A stretch of 64,000 nt of DNA from Prochlorococcus sp. AG-402-G22 (GCA_003217035.1 QCHV01000003.1:37443-101442); one strand, 5' to 3'; positions 38,439 through 48,361 are shown, counted from the first letter of the stretch. Translations and numbers: made by a program. The notes: a model not told the origin generated them from the letters alone.

Positions 38439-39341
38439 TTAATTGTTGATTAACTGTCTTAGTTCATGTTCTTCAATTAAATAAACTGATCTGCAAAACT
38501 CACATGTTAGTTCCGCTTTTTTATCTTCCCTTAGCATAACTTCTAATTCTTTATTCCCTAATAACTTTAAAGCAGAAATGCTTCTTTCTCTGCTGCAGCG
38601 GCATTGAAATTTTATTGGTTGTCTGCTTCCATTTATCTCAATAATCTTAGGATCTAGATCTGAAAACAGTTCGTAAACAAGCAAGTCAAGATTATTTCTA
38701 TTTTTTAGAAGTTTTTCACTAAAACAATTTATTTGCTTGCACTTCTCTTCTAAGAGGCTAATTAGTGCTATGTCTTGAGATGCTTTTGGAAGTACTTGGG
38801 CAATTAGTCCTCCTGAGCATACGAGCTTATTGTGCTCAATCTTTTCACCAACAAAAACTGCAGAAGGAGTTTGTTCAGAGTGAAGAAGGTAGGAAGCAAT
38901 ATCTTCTCCAATCCCACCACCAACTAATTCTACGGTGCTGGTATATGGTTCACCCTTTCCATTATCTCGTACTACATGCAGATATCCTGTTCCAGTAGCG
39001 CTAGCAAAATCAAAACAATGTTCTCCATTTGAATTTTTGATTAGATCTAGCTCTAAAGATGGATTACCTACATAACCTCTAACTGATCCATCTCTTCCTG
39101 CATCAACAATTAATCCTTTTATTGGCCCATCTGACTGAATTTTTAACGTTACGCGACCATGCAAAACTTTCATCGAGCTGGCCAGCAACAATGCAGCACT
39201 CATCCCTCTCCCTAATAGTACAGATGTTAAATATGAAAGATTGTGCCTTTTTTTAGCTTTGATAATTGCCTGGGTGGTTGTTGTGGCTACAAGTCTTATT
39301 CCTCCATTTGCAGCAGTTGCCCTGACCAAGTTGTCGATCAT
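38439..39341 (-). CDS. hslO: Hsp33 redox-regulated chaperone
   Basis: A 300-aa holdase activated by oxidation. The N-terminal domain has [14 protein letters not shown] and [12 protein letters not shown]. The C-terminal zinc site is complete: CRCSRERS, then CEFCRSVY (CxC...CxxC). Its start overlaps the end of the ABC ATPase gene by 4 nt (ATGA), so the two are translationally coupled. Confidence 0.94.
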   Translation of the reverse strand: MIDNLVRATAANGGIRLVATTTTQAIIKAKKRHNLSYLTSVLLGRGMSAALLLASSMKVLHGRVTLKIQSDGPIKGLIVDAGRDGSVRGYVGNPSLELDLIKNSNGEHCFDFASATGTGYLHVVRDNGKGEPYTSTVELVGGGIGEDIASYLLHSEQTPSAVFVGEKIEHNKLVCSGGLIAQVLPKASQDIALISLLEEKCKQINCFSEKLLKNRNNLDLLVYELFSDLDPKIIEINGSRQPIKFQCRCSRERSISALKLLGNKELEVMLREDKKAELTCEFCRSVYLIEEHELRQLINN

Positions 39342-39994
39342 ATCCTTTTACTTATTGAAGGCAATTTACTTGTTTGTTCTAACTTCCCTCTTTGGAGTTG
39401 ATAAGAAGAAACAGACCAATTGGCGAAAATTGTAGGCTCATGGGTGACAACTATTAAAATTTTTTCTGATGAAAGCTGTTTAATTAGCTCCAATATCTCA
39501 TCTCTTACTGACCAATCAAGACCTGCTGTGGGTTCGTCGAGCAAAAGAATCATTGGATTTCTAAGTAGTTGCACAGCAATTGCCAATCTTCTCTGTTGGC
39601 CGCCACTTAGGCATTCAGGTGGTTGCTTTAAATTTATATTTACCAGGCCAACTTTGCTTAATGCCTGATTCTGGACATCTATATTTAGTCGACGATGCCC
39701 AATCTTTAGTTCTTGCAAAATAGTTAGTCCTATAAAATGGCGTTCAGGAAATTGAAATACTACTCCGCTGATTGATCTTCGTGCACGTTCCCCTGCTCTA
39801 TCTTTGTTCCAGAGGATTTCACCTTTTTGCGGCCTTGAAAGCCCACTAATTACCTCTATCAGGCTTGTTTTCCCGCTTCCACTTGGGCCAGAAATTATTG
39901 TTGGATCACCTTTTTTTGCTGTTAGATTTACACCTTCTAGTACAGGTGCTTCTGCAGTAGCAGGATGGTAATGGATATTTTCTAGTTCTAGCAT
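39338..39994 (-). CDS. ABC transporter ATP-binding protein
   Basis: A 218-aa nucleotide-binding subunit. It has Walker [14 protein letters not shown] (residues 36-48), the Q-loop in [10 protein letters not shown], signature [15 protein letters not shown], Walker [14 protein letters not shown] and the H-loop in VVTHEPT. The FPExHF Q-loop context resembles ECF-type A subunits and the plastid ABCI10-like group. No permease is adjacent. The downstream hslO is translationally coupled. Confidence 0.88.
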   Translation of the reverse strand: MLELENIHYHPATAEAPVLEGVNLTAKKGDPTIISGPSGSGKTSLIEVISGLSRPQKGEILWNKDRAGERARRSISGVVFQFPERHFIGLTILQELKIGHRRLNIDVQNQALSKVGLVNINLKQPPECLSGGQQRRLAIAVQLLRNPMILLLDEPTAGLDWSVRDEILELIKQLSSEKILIVVTHEPTIFANWSVSSYQLQRGKLEQTSKLPSISKRI

Positions 39995-40107
39995 TTAAAT
40001 TTAATTACCTATAAGAAGTGTGCTTCCTTTTCAACAAGATATGACTTATATGAAAATATTATCTATTATCTTACTTTTGAAATCAGAAAAAACTGCTAAG
40101 AAAACAC

Positions 40108-40557
40108 ATGGAAGTTCGTTTTCGTGAAATTGACCCTTTTAATTGTTGGGTCTGGCTTCGTTTTACAGATGTTCCTAATGAGGGCGAGAAGAATTATATT
40201 GATGGTATTTTTGATAGTTGGTACGTAATTGGCAGGTTAGGAGGCTTTAATTCGGAAAACCTCCAGGCTCATGATTCTGGTGCGGATTTAAGTTGGATAC
40301 CTTATGACAATCAAGAAGCGACCTCTGTTATGCCTGCATTAATGCATAATTTAGGGCACTTAGAATATGAAGGTGAATGGGCTAGGTGCTGGATTGACTT
40401 AGGTACTTGCGATGCAATAGCTATTGATGTTTTGATTAATATCTTTATGCAAGTAGATGGTGATGTTGTTCAAATTAAAGAATTACTGATTGGTGGCATT
40501 AATGATGATTGGCAGGTAGAAGATCATCCAGATGCTATTTTCACTTCTTCAAAGTAA
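40108..40557 (+). CDS. DUF3531 family protein
   Basis: A 149-aa protein beginning MEVRFREIDPFNCWVWLRF, with DSWYVIGRLGGFNSENLQ and WARCWIDLGTCDAIAIDVL, the pattern of DUF3531 proteins found in cyanobacteria and plastids. The function is unknown. The stop is 5 nt before the GTG of rsmE, so the two are probably co-transcribed. Confidence 0.82.
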   Translation: MEVRFREIDPFNCWVWLRFTDVPNEGEKNYIDGIFDSWYVIGRLGGFNSENLQAHDSGADLSWIPYDNQEATSVMPALMHNLGHLEYEGEWARCWIDLGTCDAIAIDVLINIFMQVDGDVVQIKELLIGGINDDWQVEDHPDAIFTSSK

Positions 40558-40562
40558 TTCAT

Positions 40563-41321
40563 GTGGCAGAACTCAGAAGGTTACTAATTGATCAACAACG
40601 TCTACAAAATATAGATGATGACAATCGCCTTATACCATTAAGTGATAGTGAGATGCATTATTTATCTAAGGTTCTCCGCTTTAGAACAGGAGATGAATTA
40701 ATAGTAATTAATGGAATTGGGAAGCTATGGAAAGCCTCTTTTACTCAACCCAATTCTTTAAGGCTTCATTCTTTATTGCATGATCCACATGTTGTTCAAC
40801 ATAGAAAGAAGCCGCTTCTATGTTTGGCGATTGTTCTGCCTAAGCAGGGATTTGATCAGACACTTCGCATGTGTACAGAAATTGGGATAGATGTTTTCCA
40901 GCCTTTGATATCAGAATATTCTTTATATAAAGATGTAGGAAGCACACGTTTTCAAAGGTGGGAATCAATTCTTGGAGAAGCTGTTGAACAATCTGAGCGA
41001 TTATGGAAACCTCAATTAAAAAGTGTCGTTGAATATAGTGATTGGATAAGTCATTGCCCTTCAAATAGTTGTCTTAGTATAGGAACTACTAGATTGAATA
41101 AAAATATTAAATTTGAATCGTGGCTAAACAAAATCCCTGCCAATATTGACCATGTATGGATTGTTATTGGTCCAGAAGGTGGATGGACTAACAAAGAACT
41201 GTTGTTAGTAGAAAATAAAAAATTTAAAAAAGTAAGCTTTGGAGAAACAATACTGAGAACTTCAACAGCAGCAATTTCCGCTTCACAATTAATGGCTTCA
41301 TGGAGAAGAATGCGTTGTTAG
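40563..41321 (+). CDS. rsmE: 16S rRNA (uracil-1498-N3)-methyltransferase RsmE
   Basis: A SPOUT-class RNA methyltransferase of 252 aa from the GTG at 40563 (VAELRRLLIDQQRL); a longer frame runs into the upstream gene and is not the start. HYLSKVLRFRTGDELIVINGIG is the N-terminal PUA-like domain. The SPOUT knot contains GPEGGWTNKELLLVEN and SFGETILRTSTAAISASQLM near the C-terminus, both diagnostic of RsmE. Cys/His content is ordinary. Confidence 0.93.
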   Translation: MAELRRLLIDQQRLQNIDDDNRLIPLSDSEMHYLSKVLRFRTGDELIVINGIGKLWKASFTQPNSLRLHSLLHDPHVVQHRKKPLLCLAIVLPKQGFDQTLRMCTEIGIDVFQPLISEYSLYKDVGSTRFQRWESILGEAVEQSERLWKPQLKSVVEYSDWISHCPSNSCLSIGTTRLNKNIKFESWLNKIPANIDHVWIVIGPEGGWTNKELLLVENKKFKKVSFGETILRTSTAAISASQLMASWRRMRC

Positions 41322-41381
41322 AAGTTCTTTGAACACATTCCCAAAGTAAAATTGATGGGCCTATTAAGTTAAGTAATTAAA

Positions 41382-42134
41382 TTGATTAATCTTTCAATCC
41401 TTTCTTCAAACGAGTGGCTATTAGCTTTAGGCCTTAATTTCGTGCTAATTGCGCTTGCGCAAAGACTACCTTTGCTTACAAAAAATGGATGGATTCACGC
41501 AGGGGCTCTTGGGACAATTCTTTGGGGATGCTTAGGGTGGCAGGGCTGGTTGGCAGTAGTTTTTTACCTATTTCTTGGTTCCCTTGTTACTAAAATTGGT
41601 TTTTCTTATAAGCAGTCAAAAGGCATAGCCGAGGGAAGAGGTGGTCGAAGAGGACCAGAGAATGTATGGGGATCTTCTGCGACCGGAGCATTTCTGGCTA
41701 TTTTATATAAAGTTTCAGGTGGTGTTGGATACGACTTCGTTTTATTAGGTTTTGCTGCTAGTTTTTCTGCAAAATTATCAGATACATTTGGAAGTGAGAT
41801 TGGGAAAAGATGGGGGCGCCGCACTTTTTTAATAACTTCATTTAAAAGAGTTCTTGCTGGAACTGATGGAGCAATCAGTCTAGAGGGCACATTGGCTAGT
41901 CTCCTGGGTGCTGTTTTAATGACTGGGGTAATGACCTCTCTTGCTTTTGTTTCCAATATTTCCGAATTTGTTGTTGTCGTAATTGCAGGCTTCTTTGCAA
42001 CTATTGCTGAGAGTGTCCTAGGGGCAACCGCTCAAAATCGTCTAAAATGGCTTACTAATGAACTTGTTAATAGTTTGCAAACTAGCCTTGCTGGATTATT
42101 AGCAATTGTTATTGCTTATTTGACCTCCTCTTAG
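41382..42134 (+). CDS. DUF92/TMEM19 membrane protein (VTE6-like)
   Basis: A 250-aa polytopic membrane protein with TTG start. It contains the DUF92 motifs GWIHAGALGTILWGCLGWQG, EGRGGRRGPENVWGSSATG, LSDTFGSEIGKRWGRRTFLI, LAGTDGAISLEGTLA and ESVLGATAQNRL. The plastid member VTE6 phosphorylates phytyl phosphate for tocopherol and phylloquinone synthesis, and the same role is plausible here. It is downstream of rsmE. Confidence 0.83.
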   Translation: MINLSILSSNEWLLALGLNFVLIALAQRLPLLTKNGWIHAGALGTILWGCLGWQGWLAVVFYLFLGSLVTKIGFSYKQSKGIAEGRGGRRGPENVWGSSATGAFLAILYKVSGGVGYDFVLLGFAASFSAKLSDTFGSEIGKRWGRRTFLITSFKRVLAGTDGAISLEGTLASLLGAVLMTGVMTSLAFVSNISEFVVVVIAGFFATIAESVLGATAQNRLKWLTNELVNSLQTSLAGLLAIVIAYLTSS

Positions 42135-42193
42135 TTTATTCGATAGTAGTAATATTCTTTGCTATATATCTACAGAAGCTCGATATGTATTCC

Positions 42194-42847
42194 TTAGGAT
42201 AAATTAACATCTGACCATCGCCTCATAGAAGACCAGTTTGATACTCTTTTAAAGACCCACTCGTGACCAAGTGAATTCAAGTGAATGCCATCAGAACATA
42301 TGAATTTTTCCCAACCAGGTTCTTTTTTGATTGATTCATATATTGGAAGGAAAGGGATATCAAGTTCAAGACAGCTTTCTTCTATTTGTCTTTCGTAAAT
42401 AGCACATGCTTTATTCGAATACCAAAGACAATCTGCGAAAGGCATCTCTTTTTCGTTGACTGCAGTAAGACCCATTACCATGACGGTTGTTTCTTTTTTT
42501 ATTTCTTTTAATAGCCTCTCTAAACCAAATTTAAATCCTTCTGGAGAAAGTTGAGGCCTTCCATCTTGCCTTCCTATTTTTGCAGTGTCGTTTATTCCTA
42601 TAGTTAATAATAAGGCGCAAGGTAATTGTCTTCTTAATTCACCTCTACATTGCCACTCTTGATACCACCTTTTTGCAACTTTTTCTAAGCCATCACCTCG
42701 AATTCCTAAAGGATAAACTATAGGTGCCCCTTCAACTCTCATCCATTCACGCCTAAGTCTTTCACACCAACCTCCACCTTGGATGTCACCCCAGCCATAT
42801 ACTGAACTATCCCCAATTACTATTAATTTTTTAGGAGGTTTGTTCAT
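42194..42847 (-). CDS. SGNH/GDSL-type hydrolase
   Basis: A 217-aa protein. Block I is IVIGDSSVYGWGD with the nucleophile Ser (GDS), the Gly/Asn blocks are PLGIRGDGL and LLTIGINDTAK, and block V is CSDGIHLNSLGH, with the Asp and His of the triad. It is probably an esterase, lipase or acyl hydrolase. It lies downstream of phnE on the same strand, about 50 nt away. Confidence 0.85.
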   Translation of the reverse strand: MNKPPKKLIVIGDSSVYGWGDIQGGGWCERLRREWMRVEGAPIVYPLGIRGDGLEKVAKRWYQEWQCRGELRRQLPCALLLTIGINDTAKIGRQDGRPQLSPEGFKFGLERLLKEIKKETTVMVMGLTAVNEKEMPFADCLWYSNKACAIYERQIEESCLELDIPFLPIYESIKKEPGWEKFICSDGIHLNSLGHEWVFKRVSNWSSMRRWSDVNLS

Positions 42848-42896
42848 TTTTAATATTAAGCAATGCCACTTATGCCTAAAAATATTTGATTAGAAT

Positions 42897-44426
42897 TCAT
42901 GCCCTAATCAACTTGCTTTGTATTTGAGTACTTATGAATTCTCCTATTATTGTAATGAAAGCCATCAAGACTGTTATAAGTATAACCTCTGCCCATTTAA
43001 ATGAGCTTAATGATTCTTGTAATTGCCATCCCAACCCTGCTCCTCCAACTATTCCTACAATGGCGGTCTCTCTTAATATCACATCTGTTCTATAAGCAGA
43101 ATAAGCTAAATAACTATTAGCCTGTGGAGAAAGTTTCCCGTATAGCCATGCCGACTTTTTGTCAGCTCCTGATAAAGAAATGCCTATAAAAGAAGAGTTT
43201 TCCTCATAGCCTATATTTTCCTTTAAAAGTCTTCCCATTATACCCATGTTTTGAATACCTAAAGATAGAGCTGCAACAGAAACACTTGGATTTGTGCAGA
43301 ATAAAATTATTAGAGCTGATAACGGTGGAGGAATTAGTCTGCAAATAACTAGTAAAGCACTTATGGCATCTCCTCCTATTTTTCCAGGAAAGAACATAAA
43401 TAGAATTGGCGGAACTCCAATAGCAATACCAGCTGATAGCATTGTCAAGTTAATCGTTTGAAAGGTTAACTTAAGAAAATCTAGTTTTTCCAGAGACGTA
43501 GAAAAATCTAAAATACTTGGGAAAGGTATTGGGTGATAAGTAATTGGATCTAATATTCCAGATTCTAAATTGATCAGCCATATTATGCTTATTAGAACTA
43601 ACAAGGTAATACTAACTATGCTAATTAAAATATACTTTGCCAAGTATACTTGGTTTAGGTAATGTTTCTGCCAGTATTCAACAATTTTCTCTATTGTAAT
43701 CATTGTAATACCTAAAATTATAAGCGAGGTCCACATCTCTTTGAATTGAAGTGATTGTATGCTTAGTTGCAGCTCTGTACCAATTCCACCAAGTCCAAAT
43801 ATACCTAGAATTGTTGCCCCACGAATAGCGCATTCTAGCCTGTAGCCACCATATATTCCTATCGCTTTTATAAGTTTAGGCGTTAATGCTGTAATCAATG
43901 TCTCTATAGACCCCGCTGCTGTTTGTTTTATTGCAATAAGCTCTTTCTGTTCAAAAGTATCTATCTGTTCAGAAAAGATTCGAGCCATTAGTGATGAGTA
44001 GGGTATTGATATGGCCCATATAGCTACCCATGGGCTTAAGCCAAAGAGTTGTAGAAGAACTAATCCCCATATCAACTCATGGATAGACCTTGGTATTGCT
44101 AAAAGTTGTTTAATTGACTTGTTTATTATTTTGGGAGTATCAAATACATAGCTAAAGGTTGTTGAGCTTATTATTCCCAGGATTATTCCGTTAAACAAGC
44201 TAATTACCCAGGCAATAATTGCAATTGAGAGTGTCGTCTCAAGTCCTTTTAATGCACTCTTCAAAACATCTGGGCTTGCTGAAGGATTAAAGACTCCTGT
44301 TATAAACTCATAAATAATATTGAGGCCTCCAGTATGAAAGCCAAAGATAATTTCTATTAGAACCGGTACTAATGCCAATGCAGGCATTAGTGTGAGTAAA
44401 GGTTTTGCAATAGATAGACCTCTCAC
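42897..44426 (-). CDS. phnE: phosphonate/phosphite ABC permease, fused double PhnE
   Basis: A 509-aa permease, about twice the usual PhnE length of about 260. Two copies of the permease fold are visible. The first has the EAA-like loop QTAAGSIETLITALTPKLIKAIGIYGGYR, near GATILGIFGLGGIGTELQ. The second has the matching LIPPPLSALIILF and ETAIVGIVGGAGLGWQL. Both halves likely form a pseudo-dimer in the inner membrane. It follows phnC by 2 nt. Confidence 0.87.
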   Translation of the reverse strand: MRGLSIAKPLLTLMPALALVPVLIEIIFGFHTGGLNIIYEFITGVFNPSASPDVLKSALKGLETTLSIAIIAWVISLFNGIILGIISSTTFSYVFDTPKIINKSIKQLLAIPRSIHELIWGLVLLQLFGLSPWVAIWAISIPYSSLMARIFSEQIDTFEQKELIAIKQTAAGSIETLITALTPKLIKAIGIYGGYRLECAIRGATILGIFGLGGIGTELQLSIQSLQFKEMWTSLIILGITMITIEKIVEYWQKHYLNQVYLAKYILISIVSITLLVLISIIWLINLESGILDPITYHPIPFPSILDFSTSLEKLDFLKLTFQTINLTMLSAGIAIGVPPILFMFFPGKIGGDAISALLVICRLIPPPLSALIILFCTNPSVSVAALSLGIQNMGIMGRLLKENIGYEENSSFIGISLSGADKKSAWLYGKLSPQANSYLAYSAYRTDVILRETAIVGIVGGAGLGWQLQESLSSFKWAEVILITVLMAFITIIGEFISTQIQSKLIRA

Positions 44427-44428
44427 TG

Positions 44429-45166
44429 TTATTGATAAATACAGTCAAGCATCTTATTTTGTATTTCTGTGCTTTTAATATCCACAATAATTTCACCGTT
44501 CTTTATGCCTATTACACGAGTGAAATTATGAATTAACTCTGGCTTATGAAGACTTACCATACATGTTTGTGGAATTTGAATGAAATCAATATTTGCTTTG
44601 TTTAGCAGGATATTTAATATGAAATTTGCACGTTTGGGATCAAGGTCAGAGAGGGGCTCGTCTGCGAGAATTATTTCAGGTTGCTGGCGAATTAGTCTTG
44701 CTATCGCTACCCGTTGTCGCTGACCACCTGAGAGCTTTTTGACTGGTATATCAACTATTTGAGGTGATAAATTCGTTGCCTCTAAACAGGAATAGCAGGT
44801 TTTCAGTTCAATTATCCCAAGCAAATTTCGGATTGCCCAAAACAGGTTTTTTCGCCCTAGTGCACCAGAATTTATATTTTGGCCAACAGATAACTCTTCA
44901 ATTAACCTCAGATCTTGCCAAATAGTTCCTATTCGAGTTCTTTGTTTTCTTGGAAGTTTGTTAATTTCGATGCCTTTCCATTTCACGTTGCCGCTACTTG
45001 GCTTTAAGGAGCCATTCGCTATTTCAATTAAGGTGCTTTTCCCAGCCCCACTTTTTCCTAGCAGGGCAATCTTTTCGCCTGAGCTTATTGATAGATTGAT
45101 GTCTCTGAGCCTATAATTTGATCCTTGCTCTAAAGTTAGTTCTTTGATTTCAAGAAGTGCACTCAC
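44429..45166 (-). CDS. phnC: phosphonate/phosphite ABC transporter ATPase
   Basis: A 245-aa ABC ATPase with Walker A LLGKSGAGKSTLIE, Q-loop GTIWQDLRLIEELSVGQN, signature LSGGQRQRVAIARL, Walker B EIILADEPLSDLD, and the H-loop in MVSLHKPEL. The QNINSGALGR context is typical of PhnC. Its start abuts the phnD stop (1-nt overlap), supporting one operon. Confidence 0.9.
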   Translation of the reverse strand: MSALLEIKELTLEQGSNYRLRDINLSISSGEKIALLGKSGAGKSTLIEIANGSLKPSSGNVKWKGIEINKLPRKQRTRIGTIWQDLRLIEELSVGQNINSGALGRKNLFWAIRNLLGIIELKTCYSCLEATNLSPQIVDIPVKKLSGGQRQRVAIARLIRQQPEIILADEPLSDLDPKRANFILNILLNKANIDFIQIPQTCMVSLHKPELIHNFTRVIGIKNGEIIVDIKSTEIQNKMLDCIYQ

Positions 45167-46077
45167 TATATCTTCCCTAGCTTACGCCCAATATTTTCTA
45201 TAATTAAATATTGGTAGTCATGGGCGGGCACAAATCTCTCTGCGCTAAACAACTCTAGTATTTTTTTTTGACGTTCTGATTTCTTATTGAAACTAAGGAT
45301 TGTAGTTTTTAATTTTTTTGTAAATCCTTCTCCAAAGCGAGTGTCGAGGTTTGGTTGAACAAGCCAGTGGTAATCAACATATGGAGGAGTCTCCCATATG
45401 ACGTCTACTTTTTTTAGATCAACTTTTCCATTAGACAAGCGCTCTTCCCAAATGTTTTTATTAAGTACCCCAGCCTCATATGATCCACTTTGAACTAGAG
45501 CCAGAGTTGCGTCATGACTACCACTAAAACCTGAGCTCCCCCCTTTGAAGTCTTTCAAGGTAACCCCTGCCTTTATTAGATAATGTTGAGGCATTAATCT
45601 TCCTGAAGTAGAGCTTTCTGAACCAAAAGTAAATCTCTTTCCTTTAAGAACTTTCAAGTCTGATACTTTAATTATTTTGGGAATATTACTTTTATAATTG
45701 GCTATAAAAACACTCTGGAATTTTGCGTCTATGTCTCTTTGGGCAATGACCTTGGCCCCTGGCTTTTGGCGCCTTGCCTGGACGCCAGTCAAGCCGCCAA
45801 ACCATACTAAATCTATACTACTTGTTCTAAAGGCACTAACAGCCGCCGGATAGCTAATTACTGGTAGATATTTAACTGGAACATTGAGTTTTTGGGATAG
45901 CTCTTCAGCGAGGATTTTATGCAAACGATTTAACTTTTCAGGGTTTTGATCTGGTATTGCGCTAATGATTAATTTTTCTTGTGCCCTTATGTTCTGACCT
46001 TGGAGAACAATGCAAATGCTTGCAAAAAACAGCGCACTTAGAAGCTTGTATAGAGGATTTTTTGTTTTTAGATTCAT
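45166..46077 (-). CDS. phnD: phosphonate/phosphite-binding periplasmic protein
   Basis: A 303-aa exported binding protein. The N-terminal signal peptide runs to about residue 32 (PLYKLLSALFFASICIVLQG, then QNIRAQE). Motifs include the AIPDQNPEKLNR, YPAAVSAFRTSSIDLVWFGG and FTFGSESSTSGRLMPQHYL ligand-loop segments of PhnD. In marine picocyanobacteria PhnD paralogues bind phosphonate or phosphite; the actual ligand is unknown. It overlaps the aspC-like gene by 4 nt. Confidence 0.9.
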   Translation of the reverse strand: MNLKTKNPLYKLLSALFFASICIVLQGQNIRAQEKLIISAIPDQNPEKLNRLHKILAEELSQKLNVPVKYLPVISYPAAVSAFRTSSIDLVWFGGLTGVQARRQKPGAKVIAQRDIDAKFQSVFIANYKSNIPKIIKVSDLKVLKGKRFTFGSESSTSGRLMPQHYLIKAGVTLKDFKGGSSGFSGSHDATLALVQSGSYEAGVLNKNIWEERLSNGKVDLKKVDVIWETPPYVDYHWLVQPNLDTRFGEGFTKKLKTTILSFNKKSERQKKILELFSAERFVPAHDYQYLIIENIGRKLGKI

Positions 46078-47249
46078 CCCCTTAATATTGATTGAAGGCG
46101 CAATACACCTTCTTTAATGGTTTCTGTGGAGACAGCACAGGAAATTCTAATGCATCTATCTTCCCCAAAGGCAATGCCAGGGACTATGGCGAGGCCAACT
46201 TTTTCTAATGCAAGTTTGCAAAAACTTAATGAATCTGGGAACGAAGAAGGTAATTGGGGAAAAGCGTAAAAAGCGCCTTCTGGTGGTAATAATGAAATTT
46301 CGTCGATGCTATTAAGAGCATCTGTGAGTGTTTTTCTTCGAGTGCTATAGCTTCTTGCCATTGAATGCACGATCTCTCTGGATCCGTTAAGAGCAGCCAA
46401 GGCACCCTTTTGAGCAAAACTACAAACGTTACTTGTGCTTTGGCTCTGTAAGGCTATTGATGCATTGACAATGGCTTTAGGGCCTACTAAATAACCGACC
46501 CTCCAGCCTGTCATTGCCCAGCCTTTTGCAAATCCATTAACAATAAATACCCTTTCTTTTAAATCTGGGGCAATAGATCCAATACTGTGATGTGTTTCTT
46601 GGCTTGAGATTAAAAATTCATATATTTCATCACTAATGATTGAAACGTGTTTATGCTTTCGTAGTATCTCAGCTATAGACTCAAGCTCAGTTCTTTGAAT
46701 AATTCTTCCAGTTGGGTTTCCAGGAGAATTAATTATTAAAAGTTTGGTTTTTGTAGTTATTTGTGCTTCTAAATTCTTTAAATCTAATTTAAATCCATCT
46801 TTTGGGGATGAGGGAATAAATTTAGGTATTCCTCCAGCTAGTTTGACTATCTCTGGATAACTAAGCCAGTAAGGCGATGGAATTATGACCTCATCTCCAG
46901 GGTTGAGGATTATTTGAAAAAGATTGAAAATTGCTTGTTTTCCTCCATTGGTTATTAAAATATTTTCTGTTTTTGTTGGAATATTGTTCTCGTTGGTCAT
47001 TTTTTCGGCCACTGCTTCTCTTAGTTTTAGATCTCCTGCAGCAGGTCCATATCTTGTTTCGCCATCTTTTAAGGCCTTGATGGCTGCTTCTACAACAAAA
47101 CTTGGAGTATCGAAATCTGGTTCCCCTGCACTAAGGCTGCATATATCTCTTCCTTTTTCTTTTAGTGATTTCGCAAGTGCGTTGATTTCCAATGTCAATG
47201 ATGGTTCTAGTCCTTTTGCTCTTTGGGATAACAGATTAGGAGGAATCAT
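46074..47249 (-). CDS. aspC: class I aminotransferase (aspartate aminotransferase type)
   Basis: A 391-aa PLP enzyme, fold type I. It begins with SLTLEINALAKSLKEKGRDI and SAGEPDFDTP, has PSPYWLSYPEIV, INSPGNPTGR (Asn of the PLP site), ISDEIYEFL, the PLP Lys in NGFAKGWAMTGWRVGYLVG, and the carboxylate-binding Arg in RISCAV. It is the AAT-Ib type, probably aspartate/prephenate aminotransferase. The stop overlaps the phnD start by 4 nt (ATGA), so it is translationally coupled to the phn genes. The functional link, if any, is unclear. Confidence 0.88.
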   Translation of the reverse strand: MIPPNLLSQRAKGLEPSLTLEINALAKSLKEKGRDICSLSAGEPDFDTPSFVVEAAIKALKDGETRYGPAAGDLKLREAVAEKMTNENNIPTKTENILITNGGKQAIFNLFQIILNPGDEVIIPSPYWLSYPEIVKLAGGIPKFIPSSPKDGFKLDLKNLEAQITTKTKLLIINSPGNPTGRIIQRTELESIAEILRKHKHVSIISDEIYEFLISSQETHHSIGSIAPDLKERVFIVNGFAKGWAMTGWRVGYLVGPKAIVNASIALQSQSTSNVCSFAQKGALAALNGSREIVHSMARSYSTRRKTLTDALNSIDEISLLPPEGAFYAFPQLPSSFPDSLSFCKLALEKVGLAIVPGIAFGEDRCIRISCAVSTETIKEGVLRLQSILRG

Positions 47250-47341
47250 TTTCTGGTATTTTCTCCAGAGGTTGTCTTAATCAGAACATTTTGCCTGATT
47301 TTATTACCTTAATAACCTTTATCAGTTTTATAAAGTCTTGA

Positions 47342-47743
47342 ATGAGTAAATTCGAAGCTGGCTTTATTATTGCTTGCTCTCAGCCTCAAAAGTTGGCTGA
47401 GTTCTATGCACTTGTTCTAAAGGCTCAGGTCACTAGAGGTTTTAGTAACAATCATTATTTGATATTTTATAAAAACCTTTGGAAAATCCAGTTCTATTCT
47501 CCATCACGCGATAAGGCTTTGCTAAATAGAGGGCCATCAGCAATTGCAGTTTGTTTCGAAAAAGAACCATCTACTGATCCTTTTTCTGAAGTAGTCAGTT
47601 GGAGTAATGATATTGAAGGTATTGGAGGTACAATAGTTGATGGACCTTTTAATGAGAAGTTTGGAGCTGAGGCATGGATATCAGACCCCGAAGGCAATAA
47701 CTTTTTAATAGTTGTTCCTTTAGATCAATCAATTAGTTCATAA
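47342..47743 (+). CDS. glyoxalase/bleomycin-resistance-like protein
   Basis: A 133-aa protein of the VOC superfamily. The N-terminal half contains GFIIACSQPQKLAEFYALVL (a beta-alpha unit), and the C-terminal half has KFGAEAWISDPEGNNFLIVVP, the usual final DPEGN motif. The activity and ligand are unknown. Confidence 0.72.
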   Translation: MSKFEAGFIIACSQPQKLAEFYALVLKAQVTRGFSNNHYLIFYKNLWKIQFYSPSRDKALLNRGPSAIAVCFEKEPSTDPFSEVVSWSNDIEGIGGTIVDGPFNEKFGAEAWISDPEGNNFLIVVPLDQSISS

Positions 47744-47767
47744 AATAGAGATGTTAAAATAAAAACC

Positions 47768-48361
47768 TTGGTGACAAAAACAATAGAATTATCAAAATTA
47801 AAAATTCTTAAAAGCTCGTGTGAATGCAATTCACTTTCTTCTCAAGTAGTTATAGGTAGAGGGAGTGTTCTGTCACGACTAATGCTTGTTGGTGAAGCTC
47901 CTGGAGCGAACGAGGACCTTTTAGGAAAACCGTTTGTAGGTAGATCTGGGAAGCTTTTAGATCGGATTTTGGATGAAGTAGGTATAGATCACCATGATGA
48001 TATTTATATTTGCAATGTTATAAAATCAAGGCCTCCAAACAATAGAAAACCTACAAAGAAAGAAATAACTAATCATATGCCTTGGTTGATTCAGCAAATA
48101 AAATTAATTAACCCTCATGTGATTGTTTTAGCAGGAAGCACAGCCCTTGAAGCCTTTTTAGGAAAGAAAACTAAAATCACTTTAATAAGGGGCACGTGGC
48201 AAAATTGGAAAGGAAGACTTGTTATGCCCATTTTCCACCCCTCATACCTATTAAGAAATCCCTCTAAAGCAAAAGGGTCTCCTTTTGATCTAACAAAATT
48301 AGACTTAGCTGAGGTCAAGAAAAAGTGGCAGCTTTTAAATCAACCTCTAAGACATTCTTAG
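47768..48361 (+). CDS. family 4 uracil-DNA glycosylase-like protein
   Basis: A 197-aa UDG superfamily protein. Motif GEAPGANEDLLGKPFVGRSG is the active site of family 4 enzymes, and HPSYLLRNPS is the C-terminal motif II. The Fe-S ligands normal in this family are incomplete: the N-terminal pair is CEC rather than CxxC, KCRPPxNR reads KSRPPNNR, and the later Cys site reads NHMPWL. The start is TTG at 47768 or GTG at 47771. It lies 24 nt after the glyoxalase-like gene. Confidence 0.85.
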   Translation: MVTKTIELSKLKILKSSCECNSLSSQVVIGRGSVLSRLMLVGEAPGANEDLLGKPFVGRSGKLLDRILDEVGIDHHDDIYICNVIKSRPPNNRKPTKKEITNHMPWLIQQIKLINPHVIVLAGSTALEAFLGKKTKITLIRGTWQNWKGRLVMPIFHPSYLLRNPSKAKGSPFDLTKLDLAEVKKKWQLLNQPLRHS

